NCBI GenBank assembly: GCA_017303335.1
Contig: JAFLBK010000002.1
Span: forward strand, 186,001-250,000
Length of the DNA stretch: 64,000 bases
Source of the DNA: Chitinophagales bacterium
GTDB lineage: Bacteria; Bacteroidota; Bacteroidia; Chitinophagales; Chitinophagaceae
Direction: 5' to 3'
A program made the position numbers and the translations under genes. A model generated the notes under the pieces. The model saw only the letters and a list, made by a program, of their open reading frames with translations, was not told where the DNA came from and searched no databases. Position 1 is the first letter of the stretch. Every line of letters begins with the position of its first letter. This document shows, piece by piece, positions 17,689 through 25,120 of this stretch.

Positions 17689-18975
17689 ATGACTGAACAA
17701 ACATTCAATAGGGCCTATTGGCTTCCCTCCACCAATATTTACGAGGTGAATATCCGCCAGTACACACCCGAAGGAACATTCAACGCCTTTTCCGCATCCC
17801 TGCCCCGCCTGAAAGATATGGGGGTGGAAGTGCTGTGGCTGATGCCCATTCACCCGATCGGTGAAAAGAACCGGAAAGGAAGCCTGGGCAGTTACTATTC
17901 GATCCGCGATTTCAAAGCCGTGAACCCGGAGTTTGGAACAGCCGGTGATTTCCGTGCGCTGGTGAAGCAGGTTCACAACCTGGGAATGAAACTGGTACTC
18001 GACTGGGTGGCCAATCATGCGGCCTGGGATAATGTTTGGACAAATACCCACCCTGAGTATTTTGAACGGGATCACGACGGGCATTTCAAGGCGCCCTACG
18101 ACTGGACAGATGTGATCCAGATCGACCATGCCTGCGAAGCGGAGCAGGATGCCATGATCGATGCCATGCAATACTGGGTGAGGGAATTTGATATTGATGG
18201 ATTTCGTGCCGACCTGGCGCACCTGACACCGTTGCCATTCTGGAAAAAAGCCCGTACCGCCATTGAGCCCTTAAAAGAGAATCTTTTCTGGCTCGCTGAA
18301 ACGGAGGATTTCAATTATCATGAAGTGTTCGATGTGTCATTCACCTGGGAATGGATGCATAAAACAGATGAGTACTGTAAAGGCATGACCAATGTGGATG
18401 GATTGAAGATGATTCTTCACCGCTACTACGGCACGTTTCCGGCCTCGGCATACCGGATGTATTTTACCAGCAATCATGATGAGAATTCATGGAATGGTAC
18501 CGAATATGAAAAATACCATGATATGGCCCAAGCGCTGGCCGTATTCAGTTGTACCTGGAACGGTATCCCGCTTATTTACAGCGGTCAGGAATTACCCAAC
18601 CTGCGCCGTTTGAAATTCTTTGATAAGGATCCCATTGATTGGACGGGTACCGCCCGATTGCATGATTTCTATAAAACCCTGCTTTCGCTGAAAAAAAGAA
18701 ACATGGCCCTTCGTGCCTGCGATCCGCAGGTAAGCAGTTTTATGATCAACACCACACGAAACGATGTGGTGCTGGCATACCTGCGTATGAACGGCGAAAA
18801 CGCCGTGCTGGTTATGCTCAACCTGAGTAAGGAGGAAATCGCTTTTTCAACCGAGGATTCCCTGGTCGAAGGAAATTATACCGATGTGTTCAGCGCTTCG
18901 GCAATCAGCATTGATGCGGGCCGGGAATTCCTCCTGCCACCGGGTGGTTATCTCGTTTATGAAAAATGCGAATAA
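17689..18975 (+). CDS. GH13 family alpha-amylase-like glycosidase, cytoplasmic
   Basis: Alpha-glucan-acting (beta/alpha)8 enzyme of family GH13. ATG 17689 gives 428 residues with no signal peptide, so it should act in the cytoplasm on imported or stored glucan. Conserved regions: DWVANH (105-110), GFRAD with nucleophile Asp175, LAETED with acid/base Glu204, and SNHDEN with Asp264. All three catalytic residues are present. A small C-terminal beta domain follows from about 355. An upstream in-frame TTG at 17617 is not favoured because it falls beside the divergent ispH promoter. Exact specificity (amylase, maltogenic, transferase) cannot be told. A perfect hairpin terminator follows. Confidence 0.9.
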   Translation: MTEQTFNRAYWLPSTNIYEVNIRQYTPEGTFNAFSASLPRLKDMGVEVLWLMPIHPIGEKNRKGSLGSYYSIRDFKAVNPEFGTAGDFRALVKQVHNLGMKLVLDWVANHAAWDNVWTNTHPEYFERDHDGHFKAPYDWTDVIQIDHACEAEQDAMIDAMQYWVREFDIDGFRADLAHLTPLPFWKKARTAIEPLKENLFWLAETEDFNYHEVFDVSFTWEWMHKTDEYCKGMTNVDGLKMILHRYYGTFPASAYRMYFTSNHDENSWNGTEYEKYHDMAQALAVFSCTWNGIPLIYSGQELPNLRRLKFFDKDPIDWTGTARLHDFYKTLLSLKKRNMALRACDPQVSSFMINTTRNDVVLAYLRMNGENAVLVMLNLSKEEIAFSTEDSLVEGNYTDVFSASAISIDAGREFLLPPGGYLVYEKCE

Positions 18976-18979
18976 AAAA

Positions 18980-19004
18980 AGAGCGGTGATTCACCGCTCT
19001 TTTT
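18980..19004. terminator. Terminator between GH13 gene and HtrA gene
   Basis: GAGCGGTGA and TCACCGCTC form a near-continuous palindrome at 18981-18999, flanked by an A-run before and a T-run after. It can serve both convergent genes. Confidence 0.85.
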
Positions 19005-19026
19005 AATTTATTCTGCTGCTATCCGT

Positions 19027-20562
19027 TTATTGCTCACCTAGTGTCAACGGGTATTCGTATATCCCGTCGTAGCCCGGGTAGAAACCGCTGATGGTAATGT
19101 CTTTTTGGGTACCGACGATCTCCTTGAACTCATCGATCGATTTAACGGTCTTGTCATTCACTTTCAATATGATGAATCCGTCCTTCATTCGGGTCTGGTC
19201 GTACAGTGCCCCGGCATTGATCTTTTTTACAATCACGCCGCCGGCTACACCGTACTCACGGGCTTTTTTCTGGTCAAGTGTTGCCAGGTCCGCCCCCAGC
19301 GCTTCGATAGCGTCATTGCCTTTCACGATATCATAATTACCAGCTTTATTTTTTAGAGTTACGGTCACCGTGCTTTCTTTACCATTGCGCAGGTAGGTTA
19401 CCGGTACTTTGTCGCCGGGTTTGTAGCCACTGATCAAGCCCTGCATCTCGGCGCCGGTGGTAACTTCTTTATTGTCTACTTTCTTTAGAATATCTCCTTT
19501 GCGTATTCCGGCTTCATAGGCGCCACCATCCGTGGGAACATCCGAAACATAAATGCCTTCAGCGCTGGTTGGGATACCCGCTTTTTTCTTTTCCTCTTCG
19601 GAGAAATCACTGGCATTCACGAAACTAACGCCTAGGAAACCTCTTTGTACGGTTCCGAAGCGGATCAGGTCGTCGACCACTTTCTTTACAATGTTCACCG
19701 GTATTGCGTACGAGTAACCTGAATAGTAACCGGTGGGCGAAGCGATGGCCGAGTTAACGCCGATCAATCTGCCATCCGTGGCAATCAGCGCTCCGCCGCT
19801 GTTGCCCATGTTTACGGCCGCATCGGTTTGGATGAACGATTCAACAGCGCCTTTGGTGTCTCCGTTCTTGTCTTTATTCAATCCCAGCGACCTGGCTTTG
19901 GCGCTGATGATGCCAGCGGTTACCGTGGCTTCCAGGTTCAGGGGATAACCGATGGCGAGTACCCATTGCCCGATTTTCAGGTCATCTGAATTTCCATAAA
20001 GCAGGAAGGGGAGTCCTTTTGCATCGATCTTGATTACAGAGAGGTCGTACGAGGGATCGGTTCCGATCACTTTGGCCTTGTACGTTTTTTTATTGTTCAG
20101 GGTTACGGTGATTTCATCGGCATTGTCAACCACGTGGTTGTTGGTTACAATGTAGCCGTCTTCACTGATGATCACACCCGAACCGCTGGCTCTTTGTTCG
20201 GGGATGATACCCCGGCCACGGCCAAAAAGCTGGTTGATCATGTCGTCGTCGAAGAAATCACTGAATGGATTGGCCGGAACCCGGCGGATATTATTGGTTA
20301 CCTGTTTGGCGTTTGTTTTTGTTTTGATGTGAACAACTGCCGGGGTTGCCGCTTCGGCCGGAGTTGTAAAGTCCAGGTTGGTACCCGGGCCGTTATTACC
20401 GTCCAGGAGGCCGGCATACTTTGAATAATTGGCGGGAACGGTACCGGCTTGCTGGCCTGCATACCCGTTATTGTTTCCTGTAAATTTTGCATACCCCCAG
20501 ATTACGCCCAGGGTGGTAACTGCACTAATGGTAACAGTGGCTAGAATTTGCTTCCATTTCAT
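19027..20562 (-). CDS. degP: HtrA/Do-like serine protease with two PDZ domains
   Basis: Periplasmic quality-control protease and chaperone. 511 residues with an N-terminal anchor or signal (about 5-28). The catalytic triad is His143 (NNHVVDNADE), Asp173 (DPSYDLSVIKI) and Ser255 (NMGNSGGAL). Two PDZ domains follow: the first near 315-405 (GFLGVSF, GIRKGDILKKVDNKEV), the second near 420-510 (EALGADLATL, GFIILKVNDKTV). A glycine- and arginine-rich linker lies near 100-125. A TAAATTTG promoter box stands 24 bases upstream. DegP versus DegQ cannot be separated by sequence alone here. Confidence 0.94.
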   Translation of the reverse strand: MKWKQILATVTISAVTTLGVIWGYAKFTGNNNGYAGQQAGTVPANYSKYAGLLDGNNGPGTNLDFTTPAEAATPAVVHIKTKTNAKQVTNNIRRVPANPFSDFFDDDMINQLFGRGRGIIPEQRASGSGVIISEDGYIVTNNHVVDNADEITVTLNNKKTYKAKVIGTDPSYDLSVIKIDAKGLPFLLYGNSDDLKIGQWVLAIGYPLNLEATVTAGIISAKARSLGLNKDKNGDTKGAVESFIQTDAAVNMGNSGGALIATDGRLIGVNSAIASPTGYYSGYSYAIPVNIVKKVVDDLIRFGTVQRGFLGVSFVNASDFSEEEKKKAGIPTSAEGIYVSDVPTDGGAYEAGIRKGDILKKVDNKEVTTGAEMQGLISGYKPGDKVPVTYLRNGKESTVTVTLKNKAGNYDIVKGNDAIEALGADLATLDQKKAREYGVAGGVIVKKINAGALYDQTRMKDGFIILKVNDKTVKSIDEFKEIVGTQKDITISGFYPGYDGIYEYPLTLGEQ

Positions 20563-20585
20563 TGCTCTTCGGTTTTATTGTTCAA

Positions 20586-20593
20586 CAAATTTA
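20586..20593 (-). promoter_or_regulatory. -7 promoter box for the HtrA gene
   Basis: TAAATTTG on the minus strand, 24 bases from the ATG at 20562. No good -33 box is seen. Confidence 0.5.
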
Positions 20594-20778
20594 ATAAGGT
20601 TTAGTTTATGCGGCAGGCAGGTCATCAAGCCTTGTGCCGGCCGCACAAAGTAACGAGGATATGTCAAAATACGTTTTTCTTACTGTCACGTTTAACATAT
20701 AATTAGGAAGACTTTCGTAGATCTGACAAGTAAATGACAAACAACGTTTTCGGTGCTTTATTACCGGTTCGCTTCCGA

Positions 20779-21774
20779 TCAGACCGAGAGTAAAAATTGC
20801 ATCGTGTCTACACCATCCGCATAGTCGGAAAGTCCGGGCGATTGCGCCTTCCCGAATGGCAAAACGGAATTGCCGGTTATACATTGTATCTCATCATTTC
20901 CCTGCAAGAGCGAACCAGGTTCGTCGGGGTGCCTGTAATAACTGTAATTAACCCGGCTGATCGCTGAAAAATTGTCATCGCTTTCCACCAGCAGGGTGGT
21001 TCCATTGGTCATGTAGAATACCTTATTCATGAGTAAGATGGAAAGCTGGTAGTCGTAATTGTTCTTGTATTTGTGGTGATCGGAAAAATAGGTGTATTTG
21101 TCAAAGGCTTTCAGGAGCGGAACAAAATCATATCCTTCCGGAACCAGGAGGCGGGTTACGTTCCGGCAGCCGAGCCCGAAATACTGGTGGATGTCGTCGG
21201 AAAGATGCCGGAGTTCTTCTTCTGTTTCATGGCCCGAAATGATCGCTACCGATGTTCGGTTTTTCCGGATGATGCTTGGATACCTGGCAAAATACTGCTC
21301 AAAGTACCGGGCCGAATTATTGCTTCCTGTGGCAATATATGCGTCGCAGCCTTTGAGTATATCGGCAAAAGCGATTCGTTCCTGTACCGCGGGCTCCCAT
21401 TCGATCATTTTCCCGGCAAGGTGTTTCAGAAGTATGTCGTCTTTGGATGATAGTTTTATTGTCTGCCGGTGGCCGCAGATGAATACGCAGAGGAAATCGT
21501 GAAAGCCAACCAGGGGAATGTTTCCCGCCATCACGATACCGATATTTTTGCCGCCGATATTGTCGTCGAGGTGATAATGCGCCGCCCAGGCCGCCAGTTT
21601 CTCGGTTGGCAGAAACTGATCGCAGATATTGGTAACGGCCAGGTCGATGAATTCCGGCGTAAACCAGCCATTGTGTACGGTTGTTCTTTGTTTGATCTCT
21701 TGCCACGCTTCTTCGTTCGAACGCAGGTAGGATTGGAGGCGGTTGAATATTTGAATCCGTTTTTGTAAATTCAT
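20779..21774 (-). CDS. Acyl-CoA reductase (LuxC-like)
   Basis: Predicted NAD(P)H-dependent reductase of the LuxC family (PF05893), which reduces fatty acyl-CoA or acyl thioesters to aldehydes; the physiological substrate in Bacteroidetes is not established. 331 residues from ATG 21774. The likely catalytic cysteine is in YFGLGCRNVTRLLVPEGYD. Other matches are NIPLVGFHDFL near the N-terminal third and ATGSNNSARYFEQYF. A longer frame extends to 21900 but would overlap the divergent ferredoxin gene and its promoter region, so it is rejected. Adjacency to a ferredoxin gene suggests a linked redox function, but that is inference. Confidence 0.85.
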   Translation of the reverse strand: MNLQKRIQIFNRLQSYLRSNEEAWQEIKQRTTVHNGWFTPEFIDLAVTNICDQFLPTEKLAAWAAHYHLDDNIGGKNIGIVMAGNIPLVGFHDFLCVFICGHRQTIKLSSKDDILLKHLAGKMIEWEPAVQERIAFADILKGCDAYIATGSNNSARYFEQYFARYPSIIRKNRTSVAIISGHETEEELRHLSDDIHQYFGLGCRNVTRLLVPEGYDFVPLLKAFDKYTYFSDHHKYKNNYDYQLSILLMNKVFYMTNGTTLLVESDDNFSAISRVNYSYYRHPDEPGSLLQGNDEIQCITGNSVLPFGKAQSPGLSDYADGVDTMQFLLSV

Positions 21775-21821
21775 TTCGATATTGTTAAATTGCAGCAGAC
21801 TTCCATATTGAAGTTGAACGT

Positions 21822-21829
21822 CAAAATTA
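21822..21829 (-). promoter_or_regulatory. -7 promoter box for the acyl-CoA reductase gene
   Basis: TAATTTTG on the minus strand inside the 61-base gap between divergent genes. The predicted start site near 21818 gives a 44-base leader to ATG 21774, which also argues against a start at 21900. Confidence 0.5.
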
Positions 21830-21835
21830 CGATAG

Positions 21836-22183
21836 ATGGCTATAAAGATCACAGAAGAATGTATCAACTGCGGCGCATGCGAGCCCGAATGTCCGAACAA
21901 CGCTATTTATGAAGGTGGTGTGGAATGGGCTGTGGCCGATGGTACCACGGTAAAGGGAATGTTTACCTTGATGGATGGGACCCAGGTCGACGCCGACCAG
22001 CGTCATGCTCCCATCAGCAACGACATTTATTATATAGTACCGAATAAGTGCACCGAGTGCCAGGGATTTCACGAGGAACCTCAATGTGCCGCTGTTTGCC
22101 CGGTCGATTGCTGCGTACCGGACGAAATGTACAAAGAGACCGTTGATGATCTCATGGCGAAGAAGGCCAAGATGCATATCTAG
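21836..22183 (+). CDS. 4Fe-4S dicluster ferredoxin
   Basis: Small cytoplasmic electron carrier of 115 residues. Cluster I motif: Cys9, Cys12, Cys15 and Cys19 in CINCGACEPECP. Cluster II uses CTEC, then an eight-residue spacer, CAAVCP; this insertion is typical of YfhL-type and related 2[4Fe-4S] ferredoxins. A long loop between the clusters (about 25-65) contains the acidic segment DGTQVDADQRHAP. The partner is unknown; the divergent acyl-CoA reductase is a candidate. A strong terminator follows. Confidence 0.92.
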   Translation: MAIKITEECINCGACEPECPNNAIYEGGVEWAVADGTTVKGMFTLMDGTQVDADQRHAPISNDIYYIVPNKCTECQGFHEEPQCAAVCPVDCCVPDEMYKETVDDLMAKKAKMHI

Positions 22184-22227
22184 TTCAGGATTCTGCCTGG
22201 CCGGGTTGCAGGTAAGATTTTTAGAAA

Positions 22228-22242
22228 TCCGCCATCGGCGGA
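22228..22242. repeat. Short GC palindrome TCCGCC-ATC-GGCGGA
   Basis: Perfect 6-base arms around ATC, followed by a degenerate second arm (AGGCGGGT). The arms resemble those of TCCGCCGGCTGGCGGA at 31520 and 31898, so this may be a member of a dispersed palindrome class. Confidence 0.45.
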
Positions 22243-22273
22243 CCACCTCAGGCGGGTGATATTTCCTGCCGCG

Positions 22274-22307
22274 GGCGAAGGTATTTTTAAATACTTTCGC
22301 CTTTTTT
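22274..22307 (+). terminator. Terminator after the ferredoxin gene
   Basis: GGCGAAGGTATTT (22274-22286) pairs with AAATACTTTCGCC (22289-22301), with one G-T pair, followed by TTTTTT. Confidence 0.85.
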
Positions 22308-22314
22308 ATTTTTG
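22307..22314 (+). promoter_or_regulatory. -7 promoter box for the downstream lipoprotein gene
   Basis: TATTTTTG followed by CAAAGG, 26 bases before the ATG at 22341. It overlaps the T-run of the preceding terminator. Confidence 0.5.
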
Positions 22315-22340
22315 CAAAGGTTTTTTAATTTACTTGTGCG

Positions 22341-22829
22341 ATGAAAAGACTTTTACCTGCGCTCTTATTGATTCCTTTCCTGTATTCCTGCCTTTTCCCG
22401 GGTAAGGATAAAGCGCCCGGCACCCAGGCCCAGGCCAAGATTGAACTGATGGATGTAGACAGGGCCTTTTCCCGGCTCAGCGAAGAAAAAGGAATGAAAC
22501 ACGCTTTCCTGGAATATATAGACAGCAATGGGGTGTTGCTTCGCCCCGACAGGGCCCCGATCGTAGGCGCCGACGCGGTTGACTTCCTCATCCAGGAAAA
22601 TGACACCACCTATACGCTGAAATGGGAACCCAAGGACGGGGCCGTTGCCGCTTCCGGCGACCTGGGTTATACCTATGGTATCTACGCCCTCATGCCCACC
22701 TCCCGGGATACGATCATCTATGGAACATACGTAAGTATCTGGAAGAAGGAAAAAGGCGGCCGCTGGAAATACGTACTCGACACGGGCAACCAGGGCATTG
22801 GTAACCTGGATGAGAAAAAAGAGGAATAG
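22341..22829 (+). CDS. Lipoprotein with SnoaL/DUF4440-like fold
   Basis: Predicted lipoprotein of 162 residues; the signal segment ends LYSC, a lipobox-like sequence with Cys17 as the lipid attachment site. The mature part (about 35-155) has the pattern of NTF2-like DUF4440 proteins: an N-terminal helix with VDRAFSRLSEEKG, then GADAVDFLIQE and a beta-sheet with YTYGIYALMP, YGTYVSIWKKE and WKYVLDTGN. The function of this group is not defined. It has its own promoter and is followed by ddl after about 105 bases. Confidence 0.8.
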   Translation: MKRLLPALLLIPFLYSCLFPGKDKAPGTQAQAKIELMDVDRAFSRLSEEKGMKHAFLEYIDSNGVLLRPDRAPIVGADAVDFLIQENDTTYTLKWEPKDGAVAASGDLGYTYGIYALMPTSRDTIIYGTYVSIWKKEKGGRWKYVLDTGNQGIGNLDEKKEE

Positions 22830-22934
22830 GATACCGAAATGTTAATTCGATAAATTTTCCGGGGCACCGCGGCCTAAAACAACAAGCATCGGCGATATTT
22901 CGTTTCTTTGCTTAAACAACCCCCCTCCAACCGA

Positions 22935-23915
22935 ATGAAGAAAAAGATTGCACTTATCACCGGTGGCTATTCCGGAGAGGCCGTCATCTCATACAAAAGT
23001 GCTCAATCCATTGAAAAGAATATCGACAGGGAAAAATGGGATTGCTACAAGATCGATATCAATCCCGCAGGCTGGAACTACCTGGCGCCGGATGGTAAAA
23101 CTTACCCGGTGGATAAAAATGATTTCAGCGTTACGGTCAACGGTACCCGGATTCATTTCGACGCGGTGCTTGTTGGTTTGCACGGCACACCCGGTGAGGA
23201 TGGAAAACTCCAGGGATATTTTGATACCCTGAACATACCCTATACTTCCTGCGACACCGCCACTTCAGCGCTCACATTCAATAAACGATACACCGTAGCC
23301 GTAGCGTCTTTTGCCGGCATGCACGTAGCCAGGTCGGTTCACCTCTTCAAGCATATACCAGTAAGCCCCCAACAGATACTGAGCGACATCCGGCTGCCTG
23401 TTTTCGTTAAACCGAATAATGGCGGCAGCAGCATCGGCATGAGCAAAGTGAAGAAACCCGAAGAACTGCAGGCCGCACTCGACAAAGCCTTTCGCGAAGA
23501 CGACCAGGTGCTGGTGGAGGAATTCATCAGCGGCCGGGAACTGACAATCGGGGTGTTTAAGTCGAAAGGCAAGATCATCACACTTCCCATCACCGAGATC
23601 ATCGCCAAAAATGAATTCTTCGATTTCGAAGCGAAATACGAGGGGGCCAGCGAGGAGATCACACCGGCGCAGGTGGATGAATCCATCGCGGAGAAAGTAA
23701 GAGCGGAAGCCGTAAAAGCGTACGCGGTGTTCAACTGCCGCGGCGTGGTGCGCATCGATTTTATTTACAACGCCGAATCCGGTCAGCCCTATATGCTCGA
23801 GATCAATACCGTACCCGGGCAAAGCGAGGCCAGCATCGTTCCGCAACAGGTTCGTGCCATGGGTTGGACACTGATGGAATTCTATTCCGCCCTGATCGAG
23901 GAATGTTTTCAATAA
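22935..23915 (+). CDS. ddl: D-alanine--D-alanine ligase
   Basis: ATP-grasp ligase making the D-Ala-D-Ala dipeptide for peptidoglycan. ATG 22935 gives 326 residues starting KKKIALITGGYSGE; an in-frame TTG at 22908 is not needed. Conserved regions: HGTPGEDG, CDTATSALTFNK, FVKPNNGGSSIGMSKV, LVEEFISGRELTIGV, RIDFIYN and the metal-binding end EINTVPGQSEASIVPQQ. All catalytic segments are intact. PASTA and rhodanese genes follow on the same strand and probably form an operon; the ddl-PASTA order is common in this phylum (from memory). Confidence 0.95.
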   Translation: MKKKIALITGGYSGEAVISYKSAQSIEKNIDREKWDCYKIDINPAGWNYLAPDGKTYPVDKNDFSVTVNGTRIHFDAVLVGLHGTPGEDGKLQGYFDTLNIPYTSCDTATSALTFNKRYTVAVASFAGMHVARSVHLFKHIPVSPQQILSDIRLPVFVKPNNGGSSIGMSKVKKPEELQAALDKAFREDDQVLVEEFISGRELTIGVFKSKGKIITLPITEIIAKNEFFDFEAKYEGASEEITPAQVDESIAEKVRAEAVKAYAVFNCRGVVRIDFIYNAESGQPYMLEINTVPGQSEASIVPQQVRAMGWTLMEFYSALIEECFQ

Positions 23916-23941
23916 GATTGAACGAAACTTAAATAACCAAC

Positions 23942-24757
23942 GTGTTTAAATTCATCACCAATCGTCCCTTCTGGGTTAACCTGCTGGCAGCGATCCTGCT
24001 GGGTTTATTGCTGTTGTTCCTGTTCCTCAAAATGCTGGGCTGGATCACCAAGCATGGCGAATACCTGAAAGTGCCTGCCATCACCGGGATGAAAACCACC
24101 GACGCGGTAAAACTGCTCGAAAAACAAGGCTTCGATGTATTTATCCAGGATTCTGTGTTTACGGATACAGCGGCACGGGGTGTGGTGCTGAAACAAATAC
24201 CCGATCCGAATTCGACCGTAAAAATCAACCGGACCGTTTTCATCACCGTGAACCGGGTAGTGCCTCCGATGATTGAGATGCCGAACCTCGAAGGACAAAG
24301 CCTTTCGTTTGCACTGGTATTGCTCGAACGCAATCACCTGAAATTGCAGGATACGATCTTTCGCCCCGACTTCCGCATGGGTTCTGTCATCGAACAGCAG
24401 TACAATGGTGTACCGATCAAAGCCAAGGCGAAAATACAATGGGGCAGCCGGGTAACGCTGGTGATCGGGGCCGGACTGGGTAATGAACAGGTTCCCGTTC
24501 CATCGCTGGTGGGCATGACCTACGCTGAAGCGAAAGCATACCTCGATGAAAATAACATCAGCCTGGGCGCTGTGGTGCTGGATGGAAAGATAACCGATAC
24601 GGCTACGGCCTATGTGTTCAAGCAACGGCCCGAAACCAGGGATGCCGAAGGTGTACCGCAATTCATCCGCCCCGGGCAGGTAATGGATCTCTGGTTATCA
24701 CAAGCAATGAAAATTGTAACCGACAGCGCAGCGGATAAAAAAAATCAGTTACCATGA
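23942..24757 (+). CDS. PASTA domain membrane protein
   Basis: Single-pass inner-membrane protein with an extracytoplasmic PASTA array, expected to bind peptidoglycan fragments. 271 residues starting at GTG 23942; no ATG lies close, and the predicted N-terminus FKFITNRPFWVNLLAAILLG enters directly into the membrane segment (about 10-34). Three PASTA units follow at about 45-105, 110-180 and 185-260, each with a V/P-x-x-GM/GQ start and x-P-x-x-x-x-V/I spacing. There is no kinase domain, unlike PknB-type proteins. It starts 26 bases after ddl, fitting a cell-wall role, and its stop overlaps the rhodanese start by ATGA. Confidence 0.9.
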   Translation: MFKFITNRPFWVNLLAAILLGLLLLFLFLKMLGWITKHGEYLKVPAITGMKTTDAVKLLEKQGFDVFIQDSVFTDTAARGVVLKQIPDPNSTVKINRTVFITVNRVVPPMIEMPNLEGQSLSFALVLLERNHLKLQDTIFRPDFRMGSVIEQQYNGVPIKAKAKIQWGSRVTLVIGAGLGNEQVPVPSLVGMTYAEAKAYLDENNISLGAVVLDGKITDTATAYVFKQRPETRDAEGVPQFIRPGQVMDLWLSQAMKIVTDSAADKKNQLP

Positions 24758-25062
24758 CTATAATCACTGCTGAAGAACTCAAGGCCCGCATCGAGGCCGG
24801 CGAATCACTCAACCTGCTCGACGTTCGCGAACCGGATGAACGTGCCGAATTCAATATCGGCGGCACGTTCTTGCCCCTGGGGCAGATCATGAGCATGCAA
24901 ACCGACGATATAGCCGATTGGCAGCAGGAAGAAGTGATCTGCTATTGCCGCAGTGGTAACCGCAGCATGCAGGCCTGTATGATGCTCGAAACATTTGGCT
25001 TTACCAATGTCAAAAACCTCCAGGGCGGCATGAATGGCTGGAGAGAGAAGTATGGTTCATAG
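24754..25062 (+). CDS. Rhodanese-like sulfurtransferase domain protein
   Basis: Single rhodanese domain of 102 residues, cytoplasmic. LLDVREPDERAEFNIGG marks the N-terminal half, and the active-site loop is CYCRSGNRS with the second cysteine as likely persulfide carrier. The start ATG overlaps the PASTA stop (ATGA), implying translational coupling. The role of a sulfurtransferase in a ddl/PASTA operon is not evident. The first of five palindromic repeats begins 13 bases after the stop. Confidence 0.92.
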   Translation: MTIITAEELKARIEAGESLNLLDVREPDERAEFNIGGTFLPLGQIMSMQTDDIADWQQEEVICYCRSGNRSMQACMMLETFGFTNVKNLQGGMNGWREKYGS

Positions 25063-25074
25063 TTAATCCCTGCT

Positions 25075-25107
25075 AAACCTATAAGGTCTGTAAGACCTTA
25101 TAGGTTT
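25075..25107. repeat. Palindromic repeat family A, copy 1
   Basis: Arms AAACCTATAAGGTCT (25075-25089) and its exact complement (25093-25107), loop GTA. It lies between the rhodanese stop and the convergent TonB receptor stop. The same element recurs at 34386, 35106, 40535 and 43155. Confidence 0.9.
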
Positions 25108-25120
25108 GAAATACCTTTCT

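Noticed and set aside
21775..21900. N-terminal extension of the acyl-CoA reductase
   Set aside because: It would overlap the divergent ferredoxin start and its own promoter box; the family N-terminus matches ATG 21774.
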